Positions 36,128 through 43,547 of a stretch of 64,000 nt of DNA are shown one piece after another. The position numbers were made by a program, and so were the translations under genes. This DNA comes from Sporomusa silvacetica DSM 10669 (GTDB taxonomy: Bacteria > Bacillota > Negativicutes > Sporomusales > Sporomusaceae), in the NCBI RefSeq assembly GCF_002257705.1, contig NZ_LSLK01000070.1:186001-250000 (forward strand), written 5' to 3'. Position 1 is the stretch's first letter; every line of letters begins with the position of its first letter. The notes below the pieces were generated by a model that had not been told where the DNA came from, did not search any database, and saw only the letters and a list, made by a program, of their open reading frames with translations.

Positions 36128-37366
36128 TTGCATTACTACTTAAAAGAAGAATGCGTACTTGTCGAAGGCAAAACACGCGGAGCCATCTATAACCTAGACT
36201 CAGGCCGAGTGTATTCAATCAACCGAGGAGCTATTGATCTCTTGAAAGCATGTCAAGACACAGCATTAGAAGCACTACTAGATATGACTCGCAAGGATAA
36301 TAAGCTATACCTGTCCTTCCTTGATACCTTAACTACCAAAGGATTAGGAGCCTTCTATACTGATCCCCACACAGACACAAAGAAACGTTGTATTCCCTGC
36401 TATCAACCGCAATTAGAATTTATTTGGCTAGAACTTACCTCGACCTGCAATAACCGTTGCTTACATTGTTATTCTACTAGCAGTCCGGAAGTACCAGCTG
36501 GTTGCGTACCACATAATCGTTGGCTTGAACTTATTACCGAAGCCCGCAATGAGGGTGCCTACGGCCTTCAGCTTATCGGCGGCGAACCACTGCTCTATCC
36601 CAAGTGGCGGGAACTAGTAATCAAAGCCCGCGAAGAAAACTATGACTTAATTGAAATATTTACCAATGCTACTCTTATCAATGATGATTGTATTGATTTT
36701 TTCAAACAGTATGATGTCAGTATTGCCACCACGCTCTACGCTAATAATGCTACTATCCATGACAAAGTGACCCTTCATCCTGGCAGCTTTGAAAAAACCA
36801 TGACTGCCATAAATAAAATTTTAGCCAAGAATATTCCGCTGCGTATCGCCTCCATTCTTATGAAAGCCAACGAACACGAAGCCGAAAATATTATGAACCT
36901 CTGTACTAAACTTGGCGTAGAAGCTGCACCTCCAGATGTTGTCCGCCCTACCGGGCGCGGTGATGACCAGGATCTATTACCCACATCCTATACCAAGCAA
37001 TCGATCAAACCACCTTTTTTTACTGACCCGGAATCCTTTGCCAAAGCCCAACAATTCCACAGTTGTTTAGCCGGACGCCTAGCCATAACTGCCAGCGGTG
37101 ATGTCATACCTTGTATCTTCGCCCGCGACCAGGTTTGCGGCAACGTAGTAGCTACATCACTTCATACGATACTTAACGAACAGCCGCTGAAAACATGTTG
37201 GCAGACAACCAAAGATTGTATAACTAAATGTCAAGATTGCGAATACCGTTACGCGTGTGCGGATTGCCGCCCCTTGGCACAAAGCATGGACACTAAAAAA
37301 TGCTGGACTGCAGCTCCTACGGACTGTTCGTATAATCCTTATACAGGAAAATGGGAGGATGAATAG
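36128..37366 (+). CDS. Radical SAM/SPASM protein with N-terminal PqqD-like region (peptide maturase type)
   Basis: A 412-residue protein. The first ~80 residues (LVEGKTRGAIYNLDSGRVYSIN) resemble a PqqD/RRE-type peptide-binding domain. The radical SAM cluster CNNRCLHC lies at 107-114 with GGEPLLYP near 157. The C-terminal Cys-rich SPASM region includes CIFARDQVCG, CWQTTKDC and CQDCEYRYACADC. This is the plan of enzymes that modify ribosomally made peptides. The start is TTG 36128, strongly supported by AAAGGAGG eight bases upstream. A short peptide-like frame follows directly. The substrate is unknown; a cofactor or enzyme maturase is the main alternative. Confidence 0.85.
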   Translation: MHYYLKEECVLVEGKTRGAIYNLDSGRVYSINRGAIDLLKACQDTALEALLDMTRKDNKLYLSFLDTLTTKGLGAFYTDPHTDTKKRCIPCYQPQLEFIWLELTSTCNNRCLHCYSTSSPEVPAGCVPHNRWLELITEARNEGAYGLQLIGGEPLLYPKWRELVIKAREENYDLIEIFTNATLINDDCIDFFKQYDVSIATTLYANNATIHDKVTLHPGSFEKTMTAINKILAKNIPLRIASILMKANEHEAENIMNLCTKLGVEAAPPDVVRPTGRGDDQDLLPTSYTKQSIKPPFFTDPESFAKAQQFHSCLAGRLAITASGDVIPCIFARDQVCGNVVATSLHTILNEQPLKTCWQTTKDCITKCQDCEYRYACADCRPLAQSMDTKKCWTAAPTDCSYNPYTGKWEDE

Positions 37367-37368
37367 TA

Positions 37369-37467
37369 ATATCTGACGACCAATACAAAAGTCCTAAATG
37401 GGAAACTCCGGAAATGAGTGAATGGGATACTATCGAATATTGTTGTTTAAGTTTCCTACTAATATAA
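37369..37467 (+). other. Possible peptide substrate frame without a standard start codon
   Basis: Directly after the radical SAM gene a 32-codon open frame ends at TAA 37465-37467. It contains KSPKWETPEMSEWDTIEYCC, a pattern (basic/aromatic W..P then W and a Cys pair) like leader plus core of modified peptides. No ATG, GTG, TTG or CTG opens the frame; only ATA (37363, 37369) and GTA (37366) follow the preceding stop, although GGGAGG lies at 37353-37358. The internal ATG 37414 lacks a ribosome site. It could be a decayed gene, use a rare start, or be chance. The 3' end overlaps the convergent gene. Confidence 0.3.
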
Positions 37468-38011
37468 TTGTTACATGAACAGCGGCTAACAACGCCCCCA
37501 TTATATCAGCTATCAAATCAAGATTCGTATCCAGCAAATTGGGTTGGCTTGGCATACTTGGTTTAGCTATACTATCGCCCAGGAACTCACCAACTTCATA
37601 TATGGCCCCAATACTGAGTCCTAATGTCAGAATAAAGATAAACGTAAACCCCCGTCCTATCATAGGCTGAGCGAGTTTACAAATAATACTATAGGCAAAT
37701 AGCGAAAATACGTAGCTGCCAAACACATGTTGAACTTTATCAAAAATTGACGATGTAACATAAATATCCAAATATAAGCCGAAATAACTATCACTAATCA
37801 GTATTGTCATTACACTAGCTCGGATATAGTTACTGATTGTAATGCCAGACTTTACTTCCCAAAAAGTATATAGTATCCATAAAACTATTTTTATGATTAT
37901 ATTCTGAGCATAGTCGTATCGTCCCTGTTGTACTAAATTCCAAGCTATGGACACCAAAACAACTAGGAAAGTACTAGTAAGGATAAGCATTGTTTTCTTG
38001 TGAGCAGTCAA
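37430..38011 (-). CDS. YjdF/DUF2238-like integral membrane protein
   Basis: About 193 residues with five or six hydrophobic spans. The second half carries FDKVQHVFGS, then GAIYEVGEFLGDS and LLDTNLDLIADIMGA, which are the conserved blocks of the DUF2238/YjdF membrane family. Function is unknown. The start is uncertain: TTG 38011 is chosen because a G-rich GAGGGTGGGGG stretch precedes it. The frame extends to TTG 38032, and the first ATG is at 37990. It converges with the radical SAM gene and overlaps the peptide-like frame by 38 bp. Confidence 0.75.
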   Translation of the reverse strand: MTAHKKTMLILTSTFLVVLVSIAWNLVQQGRYDYAQNIIIKIVLWILYTFWEVKSGITISNYIRASVMTILISDSYFGLYLDIYVTSSIFDKVQHVFGSYVFSLFAYSIICKLAQPMIGRGFTFIFILTLGLSIGAIYEVGEFLGDSIAKPSMPSQPNLLDTNLDLIADIMGALLAAVHVTIILVGNLNNNIR

Positions 38012-38114
38012 GTACGTTTCCCCCACCCTCAACGAAGTAGAGTCATATAGCTAACCCGCGTTTTGCATATCCTATTTAGTTTGCCAAATTATTTTATAAA
38101 TTATTTCATGAAAC

Positions 38115-38157
38115 GAGGGAACCGGTAGTGTCTTCATATAACACTACCGGTTCCCTC
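38115..38157. terminator. Strong 17-bp hairpin, possible bidirectional terminator
   Basis: Arms 38115-38131 and 38141-38157 are exact reverse complements with a 9-base loop. Weakly T-rich sequence follows on both sides (ATTTCT on plus, GTTTCAT on minus). It lies between the tRNA-Leu gene and the membrane protein gene on the minus strand. Confidence 0.5.
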
Positions 38158-38181
38158 ATTTCTATCACGTACGTAATGCAA

Positions 38182-38217
38182 TAAGATAAGACTTGGCTTG
38201 TGCCAAGTCTTATCTTA
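38182..38217. repeat. Solo hairpin related to the end of the 168-bp dispersed element
   Basis: A perfect 16-bp stem with loop ttgt. Its first ~27 bases equal the end of the large repeat at 61253 and, reversed, at 40703. It follows the tRNA-Leu gene on the minus strand and may serve as its terminator. Confidence 0.65.
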
Positions 38218-38223
38218 CCTTGA

Positions 38224-38308
38224 TGGTGCGGGAGACAGGAATTGAACCTGCACGCCTCGCGGCGCTAGATCCTAAGTCTAGTGCGTCTGCCAGTTCCGCC
38301 ACTCCCGC
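38224..38308 (-). tRNA. tRNA-Leu (anticodon TAG)
   Basis: An 85-nt class II tRNA on the minus strand. The acceptor GCGGGAG pairs with CTCCCGC, the anticodon arm CTAGA-CTTAGGA-TCTAG places TAG at positions 34-36, a long variable arm is followed by the GTTCAATTC T-loop, and CCA is encoded. Confidence 0.95.
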
Positions 38309-38426
38309 ATAAGTTATTACGTTGTGCTGCAGTTGTTATATTACCATAGTTATTTTACTATGTCAATAACCAAATCAAGGAGCGTTATGTATATCTCTTT
38401 CTTCTGCTTACCATCCACACACACAA

Positions 38427-38632
38427 TCAATTTTGAATATTTTGCAAGCTAAATTCCGTGATTACAGTGTCTATCTCCTGCTTCAACGCCTCAGGCAACC
38501 CCTCAATGTTCACATTAAGAAAGCGCTGACAATTGTAGCTACTGCTTCTTCCTCATTCTGACCTCGAGCCATCAGGGCATATATCTTCGTTTTTATCTTA
38601 TATAATCCTTCCAGCAAATTCAAATATTTACT
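38427..38632 (-). pseudogene. Remnant of an Rpn/transposase-like nuclease gene (C-terminal part, frameshifted)
   Basis: On the minus strand one frame reads FLEGLYKIKTKIYALMARG-type sequence (here LLEGLYKIKTKIYALMARG then QNEEEAVATIVSAF) and stops. The next frame continues with FLNVNIEGLPEALKQEID and ends TEFSLQNIQN-stop at 38427. This looks like the C-terminus of PD-(D/E)XK Rpn-family proteins broken by a frameshift, with the catalytic part missing. The family call is from memory and tentative. The rest of 38310-38705 shows no gene. Confidence 0.45.
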
Positions 38633-38705
38633 TACTTTCTTGACATACTATACAGAATATTATATATTTATTATGAAATATATTTCATAATTTGAGGGGA
38701 GCACT

Positions 38706-39086
38706 ATGGGTCGCCCACACAAAGAACGTCGCGTCGAACAACTACCCCCTGTTACCCATTACAAGCCTGCCGGAGTTCCTTTACGCAATCTAGAGGAAGT
38801 TACCTTAACAATCGAAGAAATGGAGGCTATCCGTTTAGCTGATATTGAACAACTTGATCAAGCAGCAGCAGCTACACGTATGGAAGTTTCCCGCCCAACC
38901 TTTCACCGGATTGTCAATACGGCACATCAAAAAATAGCCGCCGCTTTATGGGGAGGCCATGCACTGCGGGTTTACGGTGGGACTTTTCGTATCGACAGCG
39001 GTTCAGTGGGAGAGTCTACTCCACCTGAACTAACGCCACCTATAAAGGGGGGGAGTCTTAACTCGTATGCTAAGATAAAGGAATAA
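38706..39086 (+). CDS. DUF134 family protein (sigma-70 region 4-like HTH)
   Basis: 126 residues. The MGRPHKERRVEQLPPVTHYKPAGVPL start and the helical region TIEEMEAIRLADIEQLDQAAAATRMEVSRPTFHRIV are characteristic of DUF134, a putative DNA-binding family often found beside Mrp/NifX-type genes. The last ~25 residues (VGESTPPELTPPIKGG on) do not belong to the domain: they are encoded by the 44-bp repeat inserted at 39001-39044. GAGGGG precedes the ATG. Likely regulator of, or partner to, the Mrp gene downstream; not proven. Confidence 0.85.
   Translation: MGRPHKERRVEQLPPVTHYKPAGVPLRNLEEVTLTIEEMEAIRLADIEQLDQAAAATRMEVSRPTFHRIVNTAHQKIAAALWGGHALRVYGGTFRIDSGSVGESTPPELTPPIKGGSLNSYAKIKE
39001..39044. 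repeat. 44-bp palindromic repeat, copy B, inside the DUF134 reading frame
   Basis: Matches the reverse complement of 35961-36004 at 38 of 44 bases. It keeps the DUF134 frame open and supplies most of its tail. Confidence 0.75.
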
Positions 39087-39123
39087 TATCACTATCAAAC
39101 TATCAAAGGAGATGGATTCTGAA

Positions 39124-39978
39124 ATGGGCTGTAACAGTAGCAATCAAGAATTACAAGCACAAGATCAAAAAATCAATAGTTTTTTACAAAATGTCAATCA
39201 CAAAATCCTAGTCATGAGCGGTAAAGGAGGCGTCGGCAAAAGTACGGTTGCCACTAACCTAGCAGTCTTCTTGAGCAATCAGGGCTATAAAGTTGGCCTG
39301 CTTGATGTTGACGTACATGGTCCCAGTATTGCCGGCCTCTTAGGACTTACCGGTCTACGGCTTAGTACTATTGGCGATCAATTTCAACCGTATCATTATA
39401 GCGACAATTTAAAAGTAGTATCCATTCAAGGCTTGTTGGATCAGCCTGACGATCCGCTTATCTGGCGTGGTCCAGTAAAAATCGGCATTATTCGTCAATT
39501 CTTAGCAGATGTAAATTGGGGGCCACTTGACTTTCTGATTATTGACAGCCCTCCAGGAACAGGGGACGAACCACTGACCGTAGCCCAGACAGTAAGCGAT
39601 TGCCAAGCTGTCATCATAACAACCCCGCAAGAAATTGCCTTAGCGGATGTGCGCAAATCCATCCAATTTTGCAAGAAAGTCAATATGCCCGTTTTAGGGA
39701 TTATCGAAAACATGAGTGGCTTTGTTTGTCCTTCCTGCGGCAATATGCATGCCATCTTCAAAAGCGGCGGCGGCGAAAAAACTGCAGCTGATTATAACCT
39801 TCCCTTCTTAGGAAAACTACCGATTGACCCTGGCGTAGTTACCGCCGGTGATGCTGGTCAAAGTATCGATACCTTAACCAGTCATACCAAAGAGAACATG
39901 CAACATATTGTTGAGCAATTACTACATAAACTTCCTAGTAAACCCGTTCAGCAAAGATGTGGCGGCGGCGATCATTAA
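39124..39978 (+). CDS. mrp: Mrp/NBP35-type P-loop ATPase (Fe-S cluster carrier family)
   Basis: About 284 residues. The deviant Walker A GKGGVGKSTVATNLA is near residue 36. DVDVHGPSIAGLLG, DFLIIDSPPGTGDEP and the CPSC motif in GFVCPSCGNMH near 200 are the Mrp signatures. Dimers hold a [4Fe-4S] cluster at the CxxC site and pass it to client proteins. ATG 39124 is preferred because AAGGAG is 12 bases before it, while the earlier ATG at 39112 abuts the ribosome site. It lies 37 bp after the DUF134 gene, same strand. Confidence 0.92.
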   Translation: MGCNSSNQELQAQDQKINSFLQNVNHKILVMSGKGGVGKSTVATNLAVFLSNQGYKVGLLDVDVHGPSIAGLLGLTGLRLSTIGDQFQPYHYSDNLKVVSIQGLLDQPDDPLIWRGPVKIGIIRQFLADVNWGPLDFLIIDSPPGTGDEPLTVAQTVSDCQAVIITTPQEIALADVRKSIQFCKKVNMPVLGIIENMSGFVCPSCGNMHAIFKSGGGEKTAADYNLPFLGKLPIDPGVVTAGDAGQSIDTLTSHTKENMQHIVEQLLHKLPSKPVQQRCGGGDH

Positions 39979-39992
39979 GTAATTTCTAAGGC

Positions 39993-40034
39993 GGCGCAGC
40001 TAGAATTACAGTACGTCATTTAGCTGCGCCTTTA
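39993..40034 (+). terminator. Terminator after the DUF134-mrp pair
   Basis: GGCGCAGCTA (39993-40002) pairs with TAGCTGCGCC (40021-40030), followed by TTTATT on the plus strand. Confidence 0.8.
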
Positions 40035-40136
40035 TTAATTGTCAATACGGATGACTGAAGGAACAGATGAATATGATGGGCATCCTTCTATTCACTGAAT
40101 AGAACCTTAAAAAGGGTGTAAGGAGGAACTGCAGCG

Positions 40137-40358
40137 ATGTACAAAGAAATTGAGTTTTCTGAAGCTCAAAAGGGATTTGGCTTAGTTTTTACTGATCCAT
40201 CGACGGGAATTAGGAACTTAGTAGGTATATTTGATACTTATGATGAAGCTTGTAAAAATGGACAGGAGGGCAGTAAGCAGTCACTGATGATTAGACCGGA
40301 AGTTGTAATATGGGATAGGAAGAATTATGACGAATATGATTGGGTATATAAAAAATAA
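40137..40358 (+). CDS. Small hypothetical protein
   Basis: 73 residues, no membrane span or Cys-pair motif. It is rich in charged and aromatic residues, ending in YDEYDWVYKK. AAGGAGG lies ten bases before the ATG, and a strong terminator follows at 40477, so it is likely a real single-gene transcript. I do not recognise a family. Confidence 0.6.
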   Translation: MYKEIEFSEAQKGFGLVFTDPSTGIRNLVGIFDTYDEACKNGQEGSKQSLMIRPEVVIWDRKNYDEYDWVYKK

Positions 40359-40476
40359 GGAAATATCGGAGCAACTATCAATTTGGCGTAACAGCAGCCG
40401 GACTGGCAAAATTATCTAATTTACCGAGAATTTGTTTCTGCGGCCGCTAAAACGTATAGACATAAATTAGCCCTTC

Positions 40477-40535
40477 AAAAAGAGCAAGCACATTTCAGAC
40501 AAATCGTAACTGTCTAAAATGTGCTTGCTCTTTTT
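40477..40535 (+). terminator. Long-stem terminator after the 73-residue gene
   Basis: A stem of about 23 bp (aaagagcaagcacattt with its complement, one bulge region) is followed by TTTTT. Between 40359 and 40476 I see no further gene. Confidence 0.8.
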
Positions 40536-40536
40536 A

Positions 40537-40703
40537 TCCAGATGGAAAGGTTAACTTTCCCTGGATTGAACGACTATACCCCTAAAGGGCACAGGCGGCT
40601 CCTGCCGGCGACGCGCCCGGATGGCGCTAGTGCCGATTGCGCCATGGATGGCATAGCAATTCGGCCGTCCTAAAGGACTTGGCACAAGCCAAGTCTTATC
40701 TTA
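40537..40703. repeat. Structured dispersed element of ~167 bp, copy 1
   Basis: Nearly identical to the reverse complement of 61253-61420; over the ~150-bp core I count one substitution and one 1-base indel. It begins with a hairpin (tccagatggaaag ... ctttccctgga) and ends with a second (gacttggc acaa gccaagtc). In between are further short inverted pairs such as ccgattgc ... gcaattcgg. It is non-coding in all frames for any useful length and lies downstream of two convergent genes. Confidence 0.85.
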
Positions 40704-40722
40704 TAATTAACTTATTATTTTT

Positions 40723-42396
40723 TCAGGAAAATGGCCAGGAAACAATCCCGCCTTCCATGACCTTGACATTCTCAAAGCCTGCACCTTCCAAGATTCCTTC
40801 GGCATCATAGCCCCGCAGGCTGATTTTGCAAAAAGCTACAACTTCATCTTGTTTGTTCAATTCCGCCACACGGTTGCGCAGTTGTCCTAATGGAATATAT
40901 TTAATATTGGGGCTATCTGACAGACGTATCTGCTTCCATTCGTCCGGAGTGCGAACATCAAGGAAAACTGTTTTACCGTTTTCCAGCTTTTCCTTGGCTA
41001 CCAGCGGCGAAATACCTTTGAATTTTCCTGCCAGTTTGTTCATGACGGCATTGGCAGCCACCGCTACATTATCAATAGGAGAATTATAAGGTGGAGCATA
41101 CGACAGATCAATATCAAATAAATCATCAATAGTTCCGCCTAAAGTCAGCACTGCAGCCACCACGTCCACACGTTTGGCTACTTCGCCTTCGCCTACTGCC
41201 TGCATCCCGAGAACTTTTCCTGTTTGGACCTCGGCAATTAATTTTACAGTGATCGGTTTGGCACCAGGCATATAATGGGGCTTGTCATGACCTGCAACCA
41301 TCGCTGTTATGTAATCATAACCAAGCTGTTTAGCATCACGTTCACTTAAACCGGTTTTGCCAACAGTAAGATTATGTAGTTTAGCAACAACCGTGTTGAG
41401 TACACCTTTAAACTTGACGTGACCACCGCACAAATTTTCACCGATAACGCGGCCATGCTTATTGGCCGTTGAACCCATGGGCGCAAATACCTTTTGTCCA
41501 GATAAACGGTTGATATTTTCTACGCAATCGCCACCGGCATAGATATCAGGATCGTTAGTGCGCATTTCCTCATCTACCACAATGGCACCAGTTACACCAA
41601 TAGTCAAACCTGCGGTTTTAGCCAACTCCACATTAGGCCGCGCACCAATTGCCAATATGACAAGATCGGCAGGAATAGTGCGTTTATCAGTCTCAACCGC
41701 CGTTACCCTTGTTTCACCAGTAAATCTCTCTACCTTTTCTTCAGTCAGTAAGGTAATTCCCTTTGCAACTGCATACTTAGAGGCTATTCCAGCTATTTCG
41801 GCATCAAGAAACGCTGGGAAGATTTGCTCCTTCATTTCTACTACCGTTACCTGCAGCTGCCGTTTCGTTAATGCTTCCGCCATTTCCATACCTACTAGTC
41901 CGGCACCAATAATTACTGCATGCTTAAAATTCCCGGCCTCAATTCCTTGACGAATCATTTTGGCATCATCAGGGTGCCAAAGCGAAAAAATGTTATCTAA
42001 AGCCACTCCTGGCAGTGGTGGCTTTATGGGCGATGCACCTGTGGCAATAACTAATTTATCATAAGGTATAGTATCTGTTTCACCAGTAGCCAGTTTCTTC
42101 ACGGTAACTACCTTAGCTTGCCGGTCAATGGCAGTTGCTTCTGTTTGAATTAATACATCAAGGTCCTTAACATTTTTGAAAAAAGCTGAACTCCGTACAA
42201 TACCTACCGGCGTCTTCATCAAATCTTCAATGTCATTAACGTCTCCTCCCACATAATACGGCATGCCACATGCGCCATAAGAAATGAGTTTTCCTCTTTC
42301 CAGCACAGTAATACTTGCCTGTGGGTCACCCCGGCGCGCTTTTGCAGCAGCTTTAAGTCCAGCTGCTACCCCACCGATCACAACAATTTTGTTCAT
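40723..42396 (-). CDS. CoA-disulfide reductase-like flavoprotein with C-terminal rhodanese domain
   Basis: 557 residues. The FAD motif VVIGGVAAGLKAAAKARR is at the N-terminus. The single redox Cys43 is in SYGACGMPYY. A NAD-binding motif, VIIGAGLVGMEMAEAL, lies near 160, and the dimerisation domain is followed from about 465 by a rhodanese domain ending in the active loop FCKISLRG. Known relatives reduce CoA disulfide, CoA persulfide or polysulfide with NAD(P)H. The CstR-like regulator gene directly upstream supports a persulfide/sulfur role. NADH oxidase activity is the main alternative. Confidence 0.85.
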   Translation of the reverse strand: MNKIVVIGGVAAGLKAAAKARRGDPQASITVLERGKLISYGACGMPYYVGGDVNDIEDLMKTPVGIVRSSAFFKNVKDLDVLIQTEATAIDRQAKVVTVKKLATGETDTIPYDKLVIATGASPIKPPLPGVALDNIFSLWHPDDAKMIRQGIEAGNFKHAVIIGAGLVGMEMAEALTKRQLQVTVVEMKEQIFPAFLDAEIAGIASKYAVAKGITLLTEEKVERFTGETRVTAVETDKRTIPADLVILAIGARPNVELAKTAGLTIGVTGAIVVDEEMRTNDPDIYAGGDCVENINRLSGQKVFAPMGSTANKHGRVIGENLCGGHVKFKGVLNTVVAKLHNLTVGKTGLSERDAKQLGYDYITAMVAGHDKPHYMPGAKPITVKLIAEVQTGKVLGMQAVGEGEVAKRVDVVAAVLTLGGTIDDLFDIDLSYAPPYNSPIDNVAVAANAVMNKLAGKFKGISPLVAKEKLENGKTVFLDVRTPDEWKQIRLSDSPNIKYIPLGQLRNRVAELNKQDEVVAFCKISLRGYDAEGILEGAGFENVKVMEGGIVSWPFS

Positions 42397-42503
42397 ACGA
42401 ATCCCTCCCTATTTATGTTGATATTTCAACGCCTTGTACAGGAATTTTTCTACACCGACTGCATTTCAGACAATCGCTGTTAACCTGTATTCAACTGTTC
42501 TTA

Positions 42504-42779
42504 TCAGGCTTTCTTTACCATGGCAAGCATTGTTTTGGTTAAATTTTCAATTCGCTGACGTACATCAGCCTCGATACTAACGTCATTCAAACAAGCTTCG
42601 GTATACCCTTCAAGAATATGCGCACTGAGCTTGTTGACTGCGCCCATTACAGCACTCAATTGAAAGAGAATATCCTCACATGGCTTGTCATCTTCAACCA
42701 TTTTTTCAATACCCGCAATATGACCTTTGATCGTACCTAATCTTCGAAGTACGCTTTTTTTCAGCTGCTCACTAGCCAT
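42504..42779 (-). CDS. CsoR/FrmR-family repressor, CstR-like (persulfide sensor)
   Basis: A 91-residue all-helical DUF156 protein. The two family cysteines are Cys34 (KPCED) and Cys63 (EACLN), 29 apart as in CsoR and CstR. The copper-binding His of CsoR, four residues before the second Cys, is Tyr59 here. That loss argues for a CstR-type thiol or persulfide sensor rather than a Cu(I) sensor. A C-tract/G-tract operator and promoter lie just upstream, and the flavoprotein-rhodanese gene follows, so it probably represses its own small operon. Confidence 0.85.
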   Translation of the reverse strand: MASEQLKKSVLRRLGTIKGHIAGIEKMVEDDKPCEDILFQLSAVMGAVNKLSAHILEGYTEACLNDVSIEADVRQRIENLTKTMLAMVKKA

Positions 42780-42823
42780 AACTCATACTCCTAACTGAAC
42801 TAATGTTCCACATAGTATTATCC

Positions 42824-42841
42824 ACCCCCTCAGGGAGGGGT
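42824..42841. promoter_or_regulatory. Probable CsoR/CstR-type operator
   Basis: ACCCC (42824-42828) and GGGGT (42837-42841) are inverted around eight bases, the C-tract/G-tract pattern of this repressor family. It lies a few bases downstream of the predicted transcription start, where binding would block expression. Confidence 0.6.
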
Positions 42842-42853
42842 AACTTTATTAAT

Positions 42854-42882
42854 AATATAATCTATAAAATAGCTAAAATCAA
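42854..42882 (-). promoter_or_regulatory. Sigma-70-type promoter of the cstR-like operon
   Basis: TTGATT (42877-42882) and TATATT (42854-42859) are 17 bases apart on the minus strand, immediately before the operator. Confidence 0.55.
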
Positions 42883-42920
42883 CCAAAATATAAATAACTG
42901 TTGTACAATTGTTGAAAATT

Positions 42921-42949
42921 AAAAAACCCCAGACTATTCCAAGTCTGGG
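42921..42949 (-). terminator. Terminator of the tRNA His-Gln-Lys-Lys cluster
   Basis: CCCAGACT/AGTCTGGG stem followed on the minus strand by GTTTTTT, 16 bp after the last tRNA. Confidence 0.85.
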
Positions 42950-42964
42950 ATAACTAAAATTCAT

Positions 42965-43040
42965 TGGTGACCCACCCGCGACTCGAACGCGGGACACCCT
43001 GATTAAAAGTCAGGTGCTCTACCGACTGAGCTAGTAGGTC
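42965..43040 (-). tRNA. tRNA-Lys (anticodon TTT), copy 2
   Basis: A 76-nt cloverleaf: acceptor GACCTAC with GTGGGTC, D-arm AGCTCAGTCGGTAGAGC, anticodon arm CCTGA-CTTTTAA-TCAGG giving TTT, T-loop GTTCGAGTC, encoded CCA. Identical to the copy at 43212. Confidence 0.96.
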
Positions 43041-43056
43041 AGTATAGGATGTTCTT

Positions 43057-43211
43057 CGCTAACGCTCAGAACTAAGCGATTCACACAAGTTCCCGCGTCA
43101 CTTTCGTTCCTAAAAACTTGGTTCTCTGCTTATCGCTAACACTTGGAACTAAGCGATTCACACAGTTTCCCGTTTCGCCTAACGGCTCGCGAGAAACTGG
43201 TTCTCTGCTTA
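43057..43211. repeat. tRNA-spacer repeat, units U1 and U2
   Basis: Two related units of 77-78 bp (43057-43133 and 43134-43211). Both begin cgctaac, share ctaagcgattcacaca and end in ggttctctgcttat, with different hairpin-forming middles. The pair recurs between the next two tRNAs. Confidence 0.85.
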
Positions 43212-43287
43212 TGGTGACCCACCCGCGACTCGAACGCGGGACACCCTGATTAAAAGTCAGGTGCTCTACCGACTGAGCTAGTAGGTC
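43212..43287 (-). tRNA. tRNA-Lys (anticodon TTT), copy 1
   Basis: Same sequence as 42965-43040, 247 bp away. Together with the spacer it forms a tandem duplication. Confidence 0.96.
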
Positions 43288-43309
43288 AGGTTAAATATAG
43301 GATGTTCTT

Positions 43310-43464
43310 CGCTAACGCTCAGAACTAAGCGATTCACACAAGTTCCCGCGTCACTTTCGTTCCTAAAAACTTGGTTCTCTGCTTATCGCTAACGCTTGAA
43401 ACTAAGCGATTCACACAGTTTCGCGTTTCGCCTAACGGCTCGCGAGAAACTGGTTCACTGCTTA
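43310..43464. repeat. tRNA-spacer repeat, units U3 and U4
   Basis: U3 (43310-43386) repeats U1 and U4 (43387-43464) repeats U2 with only a few base changes. They separate tRNA-Lys from tRNA-Gln. Confidence 0.85.
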
Positions 43465-43540
43465 TGGCAGGGGCGGCTGGACTCGAACCAACGCATGACG
43501 GAGTCAAAGTCCGTTGCCTTACCGACTTGGCTACGCCCCT
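43465..43540 (-). tRNA. tRNA-Gln (anticodon TTG)
   Basis: A 76-nt cloverleaf on the minus strand. The acceptor AGGGGCG pairs with CGCCCCT, the anticodon arm ACGGA-CTTTGAC-TCCGT gives TTG, the T-arm is GTTCGAGTC, and CCA is encoded. Confidence 0.95.
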
Positions 43541-43547
43541 ATTTTTA

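Noticed and set aside
37359..37376. ATG directly after GGGAGG behind the radical SAM gene as peptide start
   Set aside because: It gives only five codons before TGA in that frame and the ribosome site touches the ATG. It would need a 2-base change to join the peptide-like frame.
35961..39044. Composite transposon bounded by the 44-bp inverted repeats
   Set aside because: No transposase or target-site duplication was seen, and the repeats are only 86 percent identical; a dispersed repeat is simpler.
42965..43464. CRISPR-like array
   Set aside because: The regular repeats are duplicated tRNA genes and their spacers, with no short constant repeat and variable spacers, and no cas genes nearby.
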